Below, in pieces: positions 33,726 to 44,968 of a stretch of 64,000 nt of DNA (the stretch's first letter is position 1; the number at the start of each line of letters is the position of its first letter). A program made the translations under genes and the position numbers. A model generated the notes under the pieces. The model was not told where the DNA came from. It searched no databases and saw only the letters and a list, made by a program, of their open reading frames with translations. The DNA comes from Mikania micrantha (Eukaryota; Streptophyta; Magnoliopsida; Asterales; Asteraceae): positions 56,256,567-56,320,566 of the forward strand of contig CM018698.1 of NCBI GenBank assembly GCA_009363875.1, in the 5' to 3' direction.

Positions 33726-34394
33726 ATAAGTATAAAAGCATTTATTTAAACATTTCAATATTTGTTTAAAATTTATAACATGCTTCTCAGTCCCGAGGTA
33801 AAACAATTATGTTTGAAAAGGGACAAATGAACTCACCTTGTAGTTGTTGTAGTTGACTTAGCCTAAAACAAGAATGCACGAGCTCTTTGTTGTAATTGAT
33901 ATTGTTTTCACGATCCTGTATTGATTCCACGTTGTTTATAACTTGTAAGTATAAGTTTGTAGTGAATCGTGTGCTTATATGTGTTAACCTTAGTGTTGGC
34001 TAACACTCGTGAGTCACGGTGGTCGTTCGGCCCTTGCTTCATGTGTCATAGATTATTGTTACTATGTGTCTTTACGCTGTGTGTTTAGCCTTAGTTCACC
34101 CTTGAGATTGATAAACCTTGTCATATTGTGTCTACTTGAAATCCATTGTTATTTCCCAAGTATGAAGTTTAGTTTGTAGTTTAAAAGTCTAGTGTGTTAC
34201 CTTTGTAAAACCTAACAGATTGCTACATAATCAAAATTAAGAATGTCACCACCCTTGTAATAGTTTAAGATTTTAGCTTATCTAATTTCCTTAGACCAAA
34301 ATCTATCACCTTTTTAATAAGCCATTAGTTTGCCCCGGCATATGTCCCTTTAAAGTTGATATCATTTGTTGGTTTACATTGTTTGTTATATGAT

Positions 34395-34995
34395 TCAATT
34401 CATTAAACATGGGCCGAAACATGACCATGGGTCGAACAAACAACTTGGGTCAAGTGTGTATATGGGCCGTATTCTTCCCAGGGCTAAGCCACTTGTTATT
34501 GGGCTAAGACAAGGTCGGGGCCTAACAGGTGGTTGCACGAGTCGATGGTGGGCCAAAGGGTGGGCTGTTGGGTCAGTAATTCCTTTGGGCCTTGAGTCAA
34601 ATATGTTCATGGGCCAACTACATGTGGGTCGAAGATGTTATCAGAGACCAATTGCAATGCTACTGAGCTGGTTCTTTTAACCAAATGGGATGTGGGCTTC
34701 GGCTAATTGAACAGGCCCAAAAGAAAATGAGTGATCGAGTGGCTGGCCGAATGAGTCCAACTTTAGTCGAATGTCACTGCCGAATGAAAAGGGAAGATGG
34801 CTGGCGAATGAGACGAGGACGAATGGAGGTGGCAGCCGAATGGCAAGTGGTCGAATGACACAGGTGTTGCCGAATGGATGTTGGTCGAATGAGGCTGCCG
34901 AAGAAGCTTGGGCGAATGAAGTTTCATACTCAGCCCATTCGGCCGAAAGAGGGATAGGGCCATTCGGCCACCTGCTATGAGCCATTCGGCCAAGT
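34395..34995. repeat. TGGGCC cluster and CCGAATG/TCGAATG array in young LTR B
   Basis: Between 34400 and 34680 the motif gggcc or gggtc recurs every 20-40 bases. Between 34745 and 34995 the heptamer (C/T/G)CGAATG occurs about ten times, followed by three copies of its complement cattcggc. In the other two B LTRs the equivalent position carries AGGTTCGG instead. No gene is called from the ORFs here. Confidence 0.8.
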
Positions 34996-36201
34996 TGTTC
35001 TTGCTTATGCAGCCATGGTGTCTGAGTTAATCAACCATGGTCTGGCCTGAACTTGTTCCTACATCATTTTCGAGTGTGGGTGAGTGTTTCCACTAAGGTT
35101 TCAAGTGGTTTTATCCGGCCAAATGGTGGGTTCGAAATAAGGGTTTAGAAACCCTAAAATCGCTACTTTGGGGCTAAGATTACCTTAAATTCTGATGTTT
35201 CTGGGTCGGATCCTTTGTACTTTCGTGTAAAGGAGATCACAAGCTTCGATTGGGTGCAAGAATTACTCGATTTCGTTAAGAAATGAGTAAGTTATGAGTG
35301 ATTGAAGCTTGAAAATGGTGAGGGAAACCAAAACCGGGATTAGGGTTTCAAAAGAGAGAAGAAGAAGAGAGAAATGAGTTGAGTGAACTCATTGAGGGTA
35401 TTTATACCCCGAGTGAGTTCGGGTTAGTTTTCGTAGCTCGATTCGTGTTTTCGTTACGTTTCCGGAACGCAACGCACATTATTTACGTAATTTAAATAAT
35501 AGAGTTTATTTTAACGTTGGAAGTTGGTTATTTCTAATAAATAGTTTAAATATTATTTCCTTGAATTATTTGTCGTGATTTATTATTTTTACTCGTTTAG
35601 TAACTTTTCGTATAGATTACGCATTTTTTAATTAAAATAGTTTCTTTTAAATTTCTTTATGACGAGTTTCAAAATTGTAAAACAGGAAATATTATATTTC
35701 CTTAATTTTATTTTCGTTCGTGCCGTTTACGTTTTCATTTTGTCAGAAAACGTCACTTACGCGCGTTTTCGTACAGAGCGCTAACTGTACGAACTCGATC
35801 GTACGTTTCACTTTCTGATTTTGTTTTCTACTTTACAGTCATCATTTCAGATCGTTAAACTTTCAGATCTATTCGTACAGATCGTCACCTGTACAAATAA
35901 TTCGTCGGTTTAGCATTCTATAGCAACAACTGTCATAGCTTTGTTCTGTTTATCCTCGCATACGTTTATACATAATAGCATGAAATCAATCATCTGTTTG
36001 TCAGTTCTGTGTTGTCTGCTATGTTTCTGACTGTTAACCCGTAAGGTTTTAAATCAGATTTCAGACAATCGCATAATAGTTTCATGTTATGCCACATGTG
36101 TAAATAGTATCAACATAGTTTCACGTAACATGTACCTGAGTTACTGTGCACTTTACTGTGCAAATTACTGTTCCGGTGACGGTTCCGGCACAGATGTTAC
36201 A

Positions 36202-36300
36202 GTCTCCCCTTGTTAAAGAAATTTCGTCCCGAAATTTAAAAGTTATTATCAGTACGACTTTCTTGGTAAACAAGTGGAAAGATATTGTTTCGTGTGTTGT
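36202..36300 (-). mobile_element. Remaining B-element interior with polypurine tract
   Basis: On the minus strand it ends caaggggagac next to the LTR, preceded by the aaatttcgggacgaaattt palindrome. The same palindrome sits just upstream of the polypurine tract in element E (43933-43951), so it is a conserved Tekay feature. The interior is cut at 36300 where element E begins. Confidence 0.85.
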
Positions 36301-38147
36301 TGTAACAACCACAAATAAAACAGGTACTTATTTCCCAAAAAAAAAAAAAATTTAAACTACTTTAGAACAAGGGTCATTAAAACAAAACCTTGGCAATATA
36401 TTTTTCTATATACAATAATTTAAGCATACATATAAACATATATATATATATATACACGTAGGAATACAAAACCTTGAAATATACATATAGATAATTACAC
36501 AACATATACGTAAATATGGTACTCAAAGACAACCCAAAAATAATCACTTCAAATTACCAATCAAGCTTGTATTTAACCAAACTATTTCACAACCTAATCT
36601 TGTACAAACACTATCATTATACTTAAAAATTTTAGACCTCTCACCCTTACAAAATGTGAGCCGATCCCACATAAAAAAAAAAACAAAACACAACGTGGCA
36701 AGATATAATATCTTTTCACTCTTCCTAGCAACTTTTCTTTTTCTTTATTTTTCATTTTCGTTGGTCAACAAAGATGGTACAAGAAAGCACTACTCATAGT
36801 ACAAACTACAATCCTTTTTGCAGCTACTCCTGCTGCCACCCTCAACAACTCTCATCAACAAAAGCCATACCCTCTTTTTTTTCAGCCATACTTGCGTCTC
36901 CAGGTTCCCATAAAGATGTCACACCAGTCATTTCTTGGTTAAACTTCCCATTTCATTTGAACTAAACCACCTTAAGTGAGCCATATTCATCTCAACAGTA
37001 TGGATTTCCTGGTTACCACTCTTAACACAACCCCAAGGACGGATATAAATAGCAACCCAAGGGATATGCAAGACACCACAACCCAACCTTTCCCTCCTTC
37101 AAACTCTCGACAGAAGCAACTCTATTCCATTGCTTCTCTTGGCTGAAAGCAAAAACAACTCCAACCCTTTTCCTTCCTCTCTCAAATCCATCGGCCACTT
37201 AGCACTTAAAAACCTTTAGCCCTCTTAATTTCCATGTAGCAGCCTCAACAGAAGCTGGAAGTCAGTAGCAAACGGAGAAGAAGAACCACTCGGCCACAAA
37301 CTCGTAACCACCAGCAGCTCAATCCTTCGACAACAGCAGCAGCTGGGAACTCGACCCCCTTCACTGGACGTGCTTCAGAAGAACTCGAAACCTGTCTCAA
37401 ATCCTTGCTTGCTTAAGGTTAGTTCTAAATCGTTAACTAGCGAGAAACGTTCTCGGGAGAACGAAACTTACTAACACCGAATGAGAATCAACAACCAGAA
37501 AACTTTTAAACAAACTTTCTGTTAAGAGTTTTTAGAAGCTTGGATAAATCAAACTAACAAACTTGAAAGTCTATAACGATAAGTGAGAACAAGGGATGGG
37601 CAATGTAAAACGTTTGGGAGTAAAACAAAAGATTTGAAAGAAGTTACTCGAACCAGCACCTGTAAACAAAATGAAGTTTAACCAACCATGCACTAAAAAC
37701 ATAAATCACAAATGGTTATGTTAATAAACAAGAAAGCATATATTTAAACCCCTATATGGTTAAAGGAGCTTAATTAACTAATAAATATTGATTTCAACTT
37801 TGTATAAAGGCTGTTCAGAAAATAAGTATGGAGATGGCACCTATATTTACGTAAATATATGCATGCAAATACTGTCAAGTCCATACTTAGTCTACATGAA
37901 GTAGAAAGCCACGTACAAAGCTGATAGGTGTAAACATTATGAGGGGCTATGTAAAAAAAATGATGATCACTTAAAATAATAATCTATATACATGAGGTGG
38001 CGAAATTATAAAGAAACGAGGTTTTGATACATACAATCATATTTTTGTAAAAAGGAAGAGATATAATAAACAATGAAATAAATTAACAAGAGGAGTAGAA
38101 AAGACAATAATAAAAGGGGTATAGTCTTACGACACCAAAAATATTGT

Positions 38148-38149
38148 CA

Positions 38150-38208
<59 letters not shown>
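38148..38208. repeat. (AAT)n microsatellite in LTR of element E
   Basis: About 20 uninterrupted aat triplets, continuing into aaataaataaa. Expected to be length-variable. Confidence 0.95.
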
Positions 38209-38635
38209 GAAATAAATAAATGATTAAGTAAAATAAAATAAATGTTTATTATTATAATGTTGAGTGATGTCATAGGTCCCCTATCTAAAGTTGGGCAAAA
38301 TAAATAAAAGTCATCAAATTTAACTCTAAATAAAACTAAGACCTAAAATCAATAAACACTAAGACCAGAATATATTTCGATATCATAAGGGTTATTCCAC
38401 GAATCTCATAAAGAGCCATACTTTTGTAGGGCCCGAGAAGGACACTGAACCCTAAACTCACGGTTACTTGGAACTCTTGATCACTACTCAAAGTGAGTTT
38501 CGTAGCCCCCTTTTATTTAAATATTTATACTCTTCGGGGTGAAATACTTGCTATCTTACTTATCCATACGTGTTTATTAAAATGATACTTGTTTGAATGC
38601 TTATTTCATGAGTACTTATTTCAAAGTCGCCATTG

Positions 38636-38662
<27 letters not shown>
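38636..38662. repeat. (TA)n microsatellite in LTR of element E
   Basis: About 13 ta dinucleotides followed by tatgtatgaatgtatgtatt. Confidence 0.9.
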
Positions 38663-38668
<6 letters not shown>

Positions 38669-39287
38669 AATGTATGTATTATATCGGTAATTCCACAACT
38701 ATTTAGCTCAATTGACGAGCCGTGGATTAATATGGATAGTGCTATCGGGCTGACGACCCCATTCATTTCGAGATTTTGGTCGCTCCAAATCGTTCCCAAG
38801 TGCCTGGGCTTAAATGAATGTATAATTCCATTTACTATATATTTGATTGATTGTTGGCATTATGGGGCGAAAAGTCATAGGTTTGGTTGTGGGCTCATGG
38901 TTAAGTAATCATTCACTTGTGCTAATTTTAATTTAAACATTATATGGATAATTTTTATAAATACTTTCCTTCAGCATTTTATATTGTCGTAAACCTACGG
39001 ACTCACCAACTATTTTAGTTGACCCTTTTTATGCATGTATTTCAGGAAATAACTAAGCTTGGATTATGCATGCTCTTTTGTGATACAACCGAAGATTTGG
39101 ACAATATTGTTTTGATTAGGCAATATGAAGAATCTTTATATGTTGTATTTATTTTGGAATATTGTAACCTACATTATGTACCTCTAATGGACATGAATGC
39201 ATGCTAGAAGTTTCTTTAGAAACAATGTGTTCAAGATCCGATTTCGTGACACCCTCGTGTTTTCGCTCTAGCGGGGGTGTGACAGAT

Positions 39288-39300
39288 TGGTATCAGAGCC
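39288..39300 (+). promoter_or_regulatory. tRNA-iMet primer binding site of element E
   Basis: TGGTATCAGAGCC begins three bases after the LTR end, complementary to the 3' end of initiator tRNA-Met. It primes minus-strand DNA synthesis. Confidence 0.95.
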
Positions 39301-39444
39301 ATTGGTTATAGAGAATTAGGTTTTACTTAGTGAGACCCAGACTATGGCCTTTAGCTTATTCTAGGACTTATGTGCATTTACATGATATATAACGATTAAT
39401 TGCCTTTAGTTGCGAAATAAGAGTACTGTATATGTGTATAGAAG

Positions 39445-42400
39445 ATGCCGCCAAAAAGGAGAGGGAGGAAGCCGAAGCAAACTACCGAAACTGAAAATGC
39501 AAATCCCGAAAACACAACTGTCAACTCCAATGACATTGCTGAAATAGTGGATAAGCGTATCGAAGCTGCCATACCTAAGATCGTTGCTCAAATCAATTCA
39601 ACATCAGGGAACAAGACCAATAATAACGGTGGTCACAACGGCTCTGCAAGCAACAATGTAGACCTCGGAGAGGGAACTGCCAACAAGGGGTGCACCTACA
39701 AAACCTTTGTAGCATGTAAACCTAAGGAGTTTTATGGAAATGATGGGGGCATTGGAGTGTTGAAATGGCTTGAGAAGATGGAGGCGGTTATTCGCATCAG
39801 TGATTGTCTTCCTAGCCAAAAGGTGAAGTATGTGGTGTGTTCACTCTAGGGTAAAGCCTTAACGTGGTGGAACACCCAGATTCAAGCTCGTGGAATTGAT
39901 GAGGCTGAGGCACTAGAATGGAGTGAATTCAAGGCATTGATCACTGAAGAATACTGCCCTATTAATGAACTGCAAAAGTTAGAAGCTGAGTTTTGGAATC
40001 TCTCTATGGTTGGTGCTGAAATTCAAGCATACACTAATCGCTTTCATGAGTTGTCATGCTTACTTCCACACATGGTTAACTCGGAAGCCAAGAAGGTGGA
40101 AAGGTATGTCTGGGGTTTGGCACCTCAAATTCGGGGCTTGGTCACTTCCTCTCGACCAACCACATTGAAAAGTGCCATCCTCCTGGCGGGACAATTGACT
40201 GATGAGATGATCAGAACTGGAACACTGACAAAGAAAGGTGCAGGGGAAAAGCGAAAGTTTGAGAGCTCACGCTCGGCAAACGCACCAAGCAAGAAGACCA
40301 CAACTGCCCGCAACTATGGGGCAGTCACACAGGAAAAGAGATCACCTCCACCATCAAAATGCAACAAGTGTAATTTGTACCACCAGGGAGAATGTCCCAT
40401 CTGCTCACAATGTAAGAAGACGGGGCACTTTGCTCGAAACTGCCGAAACAGTCAAAGAGTCTGTTATGAGTGTGGAAGTTTGGAACACTTGAGAAATGTG
40501 TGTCCAAAATTACAGCGCGGACCAACAAATGGAGGCAATCAGGGTAGGGGAAGAGCTTTCGTTCTTGGAGCAAAAGAAGCTCGTCAGGATCCCAATGTTG
40601 TGACAGGTACATATCTTATCAATAATAACTATGCATCCGTTTTATTCGATACGGGAGCTGATAAGTGCTTTATATCCCCTGAATTTGAATGCTTGATCAC
40701 ACAAAAACCTATTCCTCTAAATGAACCCTACACAATTGAATTGGCCAACGGAAAATTGTTGAAAGCTCAAACAATCCTTAAAGGATGCAAAATAAGTTTA
40801 GAGAATCACTCGTTCGACATTGACCTTATTCCAATTCAACTTGGAAGCTTTGATGTAGTCGTAGGGATGGATTGGTTATCTAAAAACCAAGCCGAGATCA
40901 AGTGTTTCGATAAAATTATTCGCATTCCGCTCTCGGATGACGAAATACTAGAAATCAAAGGTGAAACTCCCGAAAGAAGTTTTCACATCATATCATCCAT
41001 GAAAGCCCAAAAATATCTAAGGAAGGAGTACCAAGCATTCTTAGCTCATGTGAAGGTAAAGGAGATTAAAGAGAGGAAGATTGATGATATACCAGTTGTT
41101 AGAGACTTCCCTGAAGTCTTTCCGAAAGACCTTACTGGTTTACCACCTGTTCGACAAGTCGAGTTTCGCATCGACTTGGTCCCTGGAGCCGCACCAATTG
41201 CTAGATCTCCTTATCGTTTAGCACCATCGGAGATGCAGGAGTTATCCAATCAATTACAAGAACTATTGGATCGAGGATTCATTAGACCAAGCTTCTCTCC
41301 TTGGGGAGCACCCGTGCTGTTCGTGAAAAAGAAGGACGGTACATTCCGAATGTGTATTGATTACAGAGAACTGAATAAAGTGACAATCAAGAACCGTTAT
41401 CCTCTTCCCCATATTGATGATCTGTTCGACCAATTACAAGGGTCAACTTATTTTTCAAAGATTGACCTTCGGTCGGGTTACCATCAACTACGTATTCAAG
41501 AGGAAGACATTCCTAAAACGGCTTTCCGAACTCGGTACGGGCACTACGAATTCCTAGTAATGCCTTTTGGGCTGACTAATGCCCCTGCCGTGTTCATGGA
41601 CTTAATGAATCGAGTCTGCAAGCCATACCTCGATAAATTTGTGATTGTATTCATTGATGATATATTAATCTATTCTCAAAATCAACAAGACCACGAACAA
41701 CACTTAAGGTTGGTTTTGGAGCTACTCGCTAAGGAAAAGTTGTACGCTAAACTTTCCAAATGCGAGTTCTGGCTAAGAGAAGTTCACTTTCTCGGTCATG
41801 TAATTAATCAAAAAGGAATTCACGTGGACCCAAGCAAGATAGAAGCAGTAAAACAATGGGAAGCACCAAAGACTCCGACGGAGATCCGACAATTCTTAGG
41901 GTTGGCCGGGTATTACCGAAGATTTATCGAAAATTTTTCTAAGATAGCCCAACCCTTAACTGCTTTGACACAAAAGGATAGAAAATATGATTGGGGAAAA
42001 GAACAGGAGGATGCCTTCCAACTGTTGAAACATAAGCTGTGCAATGCACCTAACCTATCTCTTCCGGAGGGTACTGATAACTTTGTTGTATTCTGTGACG
42101 CATCGCACCAAGGTCTTGGTTGTGTGCTAATGCAAAAAGAAAAGGTTATTGCGTACGCCTCTCGACAACTCAAGGTTCATGAAAAGAATTACACCACTCA
42201 TGATCTTGAGTTAGGAGCAGTCATTTTTGCACTAAAAATCTGGAGACATTACCTATATGGTACAAAGTGTCTCATCTATACCGATCACAAAAGTCTGCAA
42301 CACATTCTTGACCAGAAAATGCTCAATATGCGACAACGGCGATGGGTAGAATTATAAAACGATTACGATTGTGAAATCCGTTACCACCCAGGTAAGGCCA

Positions 42401-43935
42401 ACGTAGTTGCAGATGCATTGAGTAGAAAAGAGAGAGTCAAGCCCATACGTGTACGAGCTTTGGGAAAGACAAATCAAACGAATCTTAAGACCCAAATTCT
42501 GAATGCACAACAAGAGGTCTTAAGAAACAAAGAGTTAAAAGACGAACTGTTATGTGGAGCAGAGAAAAAGCTAGAATCAAAAGATGATGAAGTGTTGTAT
42601 TTTCAAGAAAGAATATGGGTCCCTGATCTGAATCACTTGCGGGAATTAATCTTTGATGAAGCCCACAAGTCTAAGTACTCGATTCATCCTGGTGCTGACA
42701 AAATGTACAAAGATCTTAAAGAATTCTATTGGTGGCCTGGGATGAAAAAGGATATAGCTGTATATGTCGGAAAGTGCTTAACATGCTCCAAAGTCAAGGC
42801 TGAACACCAGAAGCCCTCAGGTTTGTTACAACAACCAGAAATCCCTCAATGGAAATGGGAACAAATTTCTATGGATTTTATAACCAAGCTTCCACGTACC
42901 TTGTGTGGTCATGATTCCATATGGGTTATAGTTGATCGCTTGACAAAATCTGCTCATTTCCTGCCAATTAGAGAGGATTAGAAGATGGAGAAAATGGCTC
43001 GACTCTACATTAATGAAGTTGTAACTCGACATGGAGTGCCTATCTCAATTATATCTGATAGAGACAGTCGATTCACCTCGCGATTTTGGCAATCCTTGCA
43101 AAAATCCATGGGAACACGTTTAGATCTAAGCACTGCTTATCACCCTCAGACCGATGGTCAAACAGAAAGAACAATTCAAACATTGGAGGATATGCTTAGA
43201 TGTTGTGTGATAGATTTCGGTGGAAATTGGGATGCTCACCTTCCATTAATTGAATTCTCTTACAATAATAGTTATCACACGAGCATTCAATGTGCTCCAT
43301 TTGAAGCCTTGTATGGCAGAAAATGTCAGTCACCAGTTTGCTGGGCCGAAATTGGGGAGAGTCAATTAATTGGGCCAGAGATAATTCAAGAAACAACCGA
43401 CAAAATCGCACAAATAAAGGAACGGATCAAAGCCGCCAGAAACCGACAAAAGAGCTACGCCGATCACCGAAGGAAGCCACTTGAGTTTTCAATTGGTGAT
43501 AAAGTAATGTTGAAAGTGTCTCCGTGGAAAGGCGTGGTGCGATTTGGCAAAAAGGGAAAACTGGCACCAAGATACGTTGGACCTTTTGAAATCCTAGATA
43601 GGATTGGTCCTGTAGCTTATAAACTTCAATTACCCCAGGAACTCGGGGGAGTGCATGACGTATTTCACGTATCAAATCTTAAGAAATGTTTATCGGATGA
43701 ATCATTAATAATCCCTCTTGATGAAGTTCGGCTCGATGACAAGCTACACTTTATCGAGGAACCCATTGAAATTATGGATAGTGAAATGAAAAAGCTAAAG
43801 AGAAGTCGAATACCGATTGTTAAAGTTAGATGGAACTCTAAACGAGGTCCTGAGTTTACATGGGAACGAGAGGATCAAATAAAACAAAAATATCCTCATC
43901 TATTTACAGATGTGCCTGCTCCTGATCGTAATTAA
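39445..43935 (+). pseudogene. Tekay gag-pol polyprotein of element E, one frame with three nonsense codons
   Basis: A single frame of 1497 codons runs from the ATG at 39445 to the TAA at 43933-43935 with no frameshift. It is broken only by TAG at 39847-39849, TAA at 42355-42357 and TAG at 42979-42981. Domains by residue: gag capsid (about 60-300); CCHC knuckles (from 320 and 340); retropepsin DTGA (402-405); reverse transcriptase with FIDD (DD at 738-739); RNase H (first Asp 885); integrase HHCC (H1074, C1111, C1114); catalytic D1144, D1205 and E1241 (35 residues between the last two); GPF module; C-terminal chromodomain-like region (about 1437-1487) ending near KYPHLF. The chromodomain would guide integration to marked chromatin. 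The first stop lies in the gag capsid before ALTWWN, the second in RNase H and the third inside the integrase core. Each is one base from a sense codon, so the element was probably active recently. Confidence 0.95.
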
Positions 43936-43958
43936 ATTTCGGGACGAAATTCTCTTAA

Positions 43959-43969
43959 CCGGGGGAGAC
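43959..43969 (+). promoter_or_regulatory. Polypurine tract of element E
   Basis: ccgggggagac lies directly before the 3' LTR start at 43970, downstream of the conserved aaatttcgggacgaaatt palindrome. It primes plus-strand synthesis. Confidence 0.92.
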
Positions 43970-44200
43970 TGTAACAACCACAAATAAAACAGGTACTTAT
44001 TTCCTAAAAAAAAAAAAAAAAAAATTTAAACTACTTTAGAACAAGGGTCATTAAAACAAAACCTTGGCAATATATTTTTCTATATACAATAATTTAAGCA
44101 TACATATAAACATATATATATATATATATACACGTAGGAATACAAAAACTTGAAATATACATATAGATAATTACACAACATATACGTAAATATGGTACTC
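43970..44200 (+). mobile_element. 3' LTR of element E, truncated
   Basis: It matches 36301-36524 and breaks off after atggtactc. The next bases (gattcgtgttttcg) match the B LTR at 35440. The trinucleotide ctc (44198-44200) is shared by both parents. Confidence 0.93.
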
Positions 44201-44963
44201 GATTCGTGTTTTCGTTACGTTTCCGGAACGCAACGCACATTATTTACGTAATTTAAATAATAGAGTTTATTTTAACGTTGGAAGTTGGTTATTTCTAATA
44301 AATAGCTTAAATATTATTTCCTTGAATTATTTGTCGTGATTTATTATTTTTACTCGTTTAGTAACTTTTCGTATAGATTACGCATTTTTTAATTAAAATA
44401 GTTTCTTTTAAATTTCTTTATGACGAGTTTCAAAATTGTAAAACAGGAAATATTATATTTCCTTAATTTTATTTTCGTTCGTGCCGTTTACGTTTTCATT
44501 TTGTCAGAAAACGTCACTTACGCGCGTTTTCGTACAGAGCGCTAACTGTACGAACTCGATCGTACGTTTCACTTTCTGATTTTGTTTTCTACTTTACAGT
44601 CATCATTTCAGATCGTTAAACTTTCAGATCTATTCGTACAGATCGTCACCTGTACAAATAATTCGTCGGTTTAGCATTCTATAGCAACAACTGTCATAGC
44701 TTTGTTCTGTTTATCCTCGCATACGTTTATACATAATAGCATGAAATCAATCATCTGTTTGTCAGTTCTGTGTTGTCTGCTATGTTTCTGACTGTTAACC
44801 CGTAAGGTTTTAAATCAGATTTCAGACAATCGCATAATAGTTTCATGTTATGCCACATGTGTAAATAGTATCAACATAGTTTCACGTAACGTGTACCTGA
44901 GTTACTGTGCACTTTACTGTGCAAATTACTGTTCCGGTGACGGTTCCGGCACAGATGTTACAG
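44198..44963 (-). mobile_element. Right (5') LTR of the young B element, outer 766 bases only
   Basis: It aligns with 35437-36201, with about two substitutions found by eye (aatagtttaaat versus aatagcttaaat; gtaacatgtacc versus gtaacgtgtacc). It ends gatgttaca, followed by the second GAAAC target copy. The inner 3.6 kb of this LTR is missing. Confidence 0.93.
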
Positions 44964-44968
44964 AAACG

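Larger units (their letters stand above)
31844..36201 (-). mobile_element. 3' LTR of the young B element (complete)
   Basis: It runs from TGTCACACCCCGAGCCGG to cggcacagatgttaca, 4358 bp, one of the longest LTRs in the window. It is followed by gtctccccttg, the complement of the polypurine tract, which fixes it as the 3' LTR of a minus-strand element. It contains three tandem-repeat blocks and a CCGAATG array. Apparent ORFs at 32390-33270 and 34366-34993 arise from those repeats. Confidence 0.92.
36301..39284 (+). mobile_element. 5' LTR of element E
   Basis: It starts TGTAACAACCACAAAT and ends cgggggtgtgaca, 2984 bp. It contains a long AAT microsatellite and a TA microsatellite. Short ORFs such as 36774-36965 and 39019-39207 have no recognisable motif. 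Confidence 0.9.
36301..44200 (+). mobile_element. Element E: Tekay/Del-type Ty3/gypsy retrotransposon, 3' LTR truncated
   Basis: In order it has a 5' LTR (36301-39284), a tRNA-Met primer site, gag-pol in one frame (39445-43935), a polypurine tract (43959-43969) and the first 231 bases of the 3' LTR (43970-44200). The two LTRs show about two substitutions over about 225 comparable bases, plus changes in A-run and TA-run length, so it is young. It sits inside the B element. The rest of its 3' LTR was lost in a deletion that joined it to the right LTR of B. Confidence 0.93.
31844..44963 (-). mobile_element. Young B element (minus orientation) with TSD GAAAC, internally replaced by element E
   Basis: The left edge is TGTCACACCCCGAG (31844) and the right edge is gcacagatgttaca (44963). 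Both are flanked by GAAAC. The left LTR (31844-36201, 4358 bp) is complete. Only 99 bases of B interior remain (36202-36300), with the polypurine tract and LTR order of a minus-strand element. Element E follows, then a 766-base piece of the right LTR (44198-44963). The two B LTR pieces differ at about two positions over that length. Most of the B interior and the inner part of its 5' LTR were deleted after E inserted. Confidence 0.9.

Noticed and set aside
34366..34993. Several 70-100-codon ORFs
   Set aside because: They arise from the TGGGCC and CCGAATG word arrays in the LTR, with no conserved domain.
39019..39207. 62-codon ORF before the primer site of element E
   Set aside because: It lies wholly inside the 5' LTR and has no family match.
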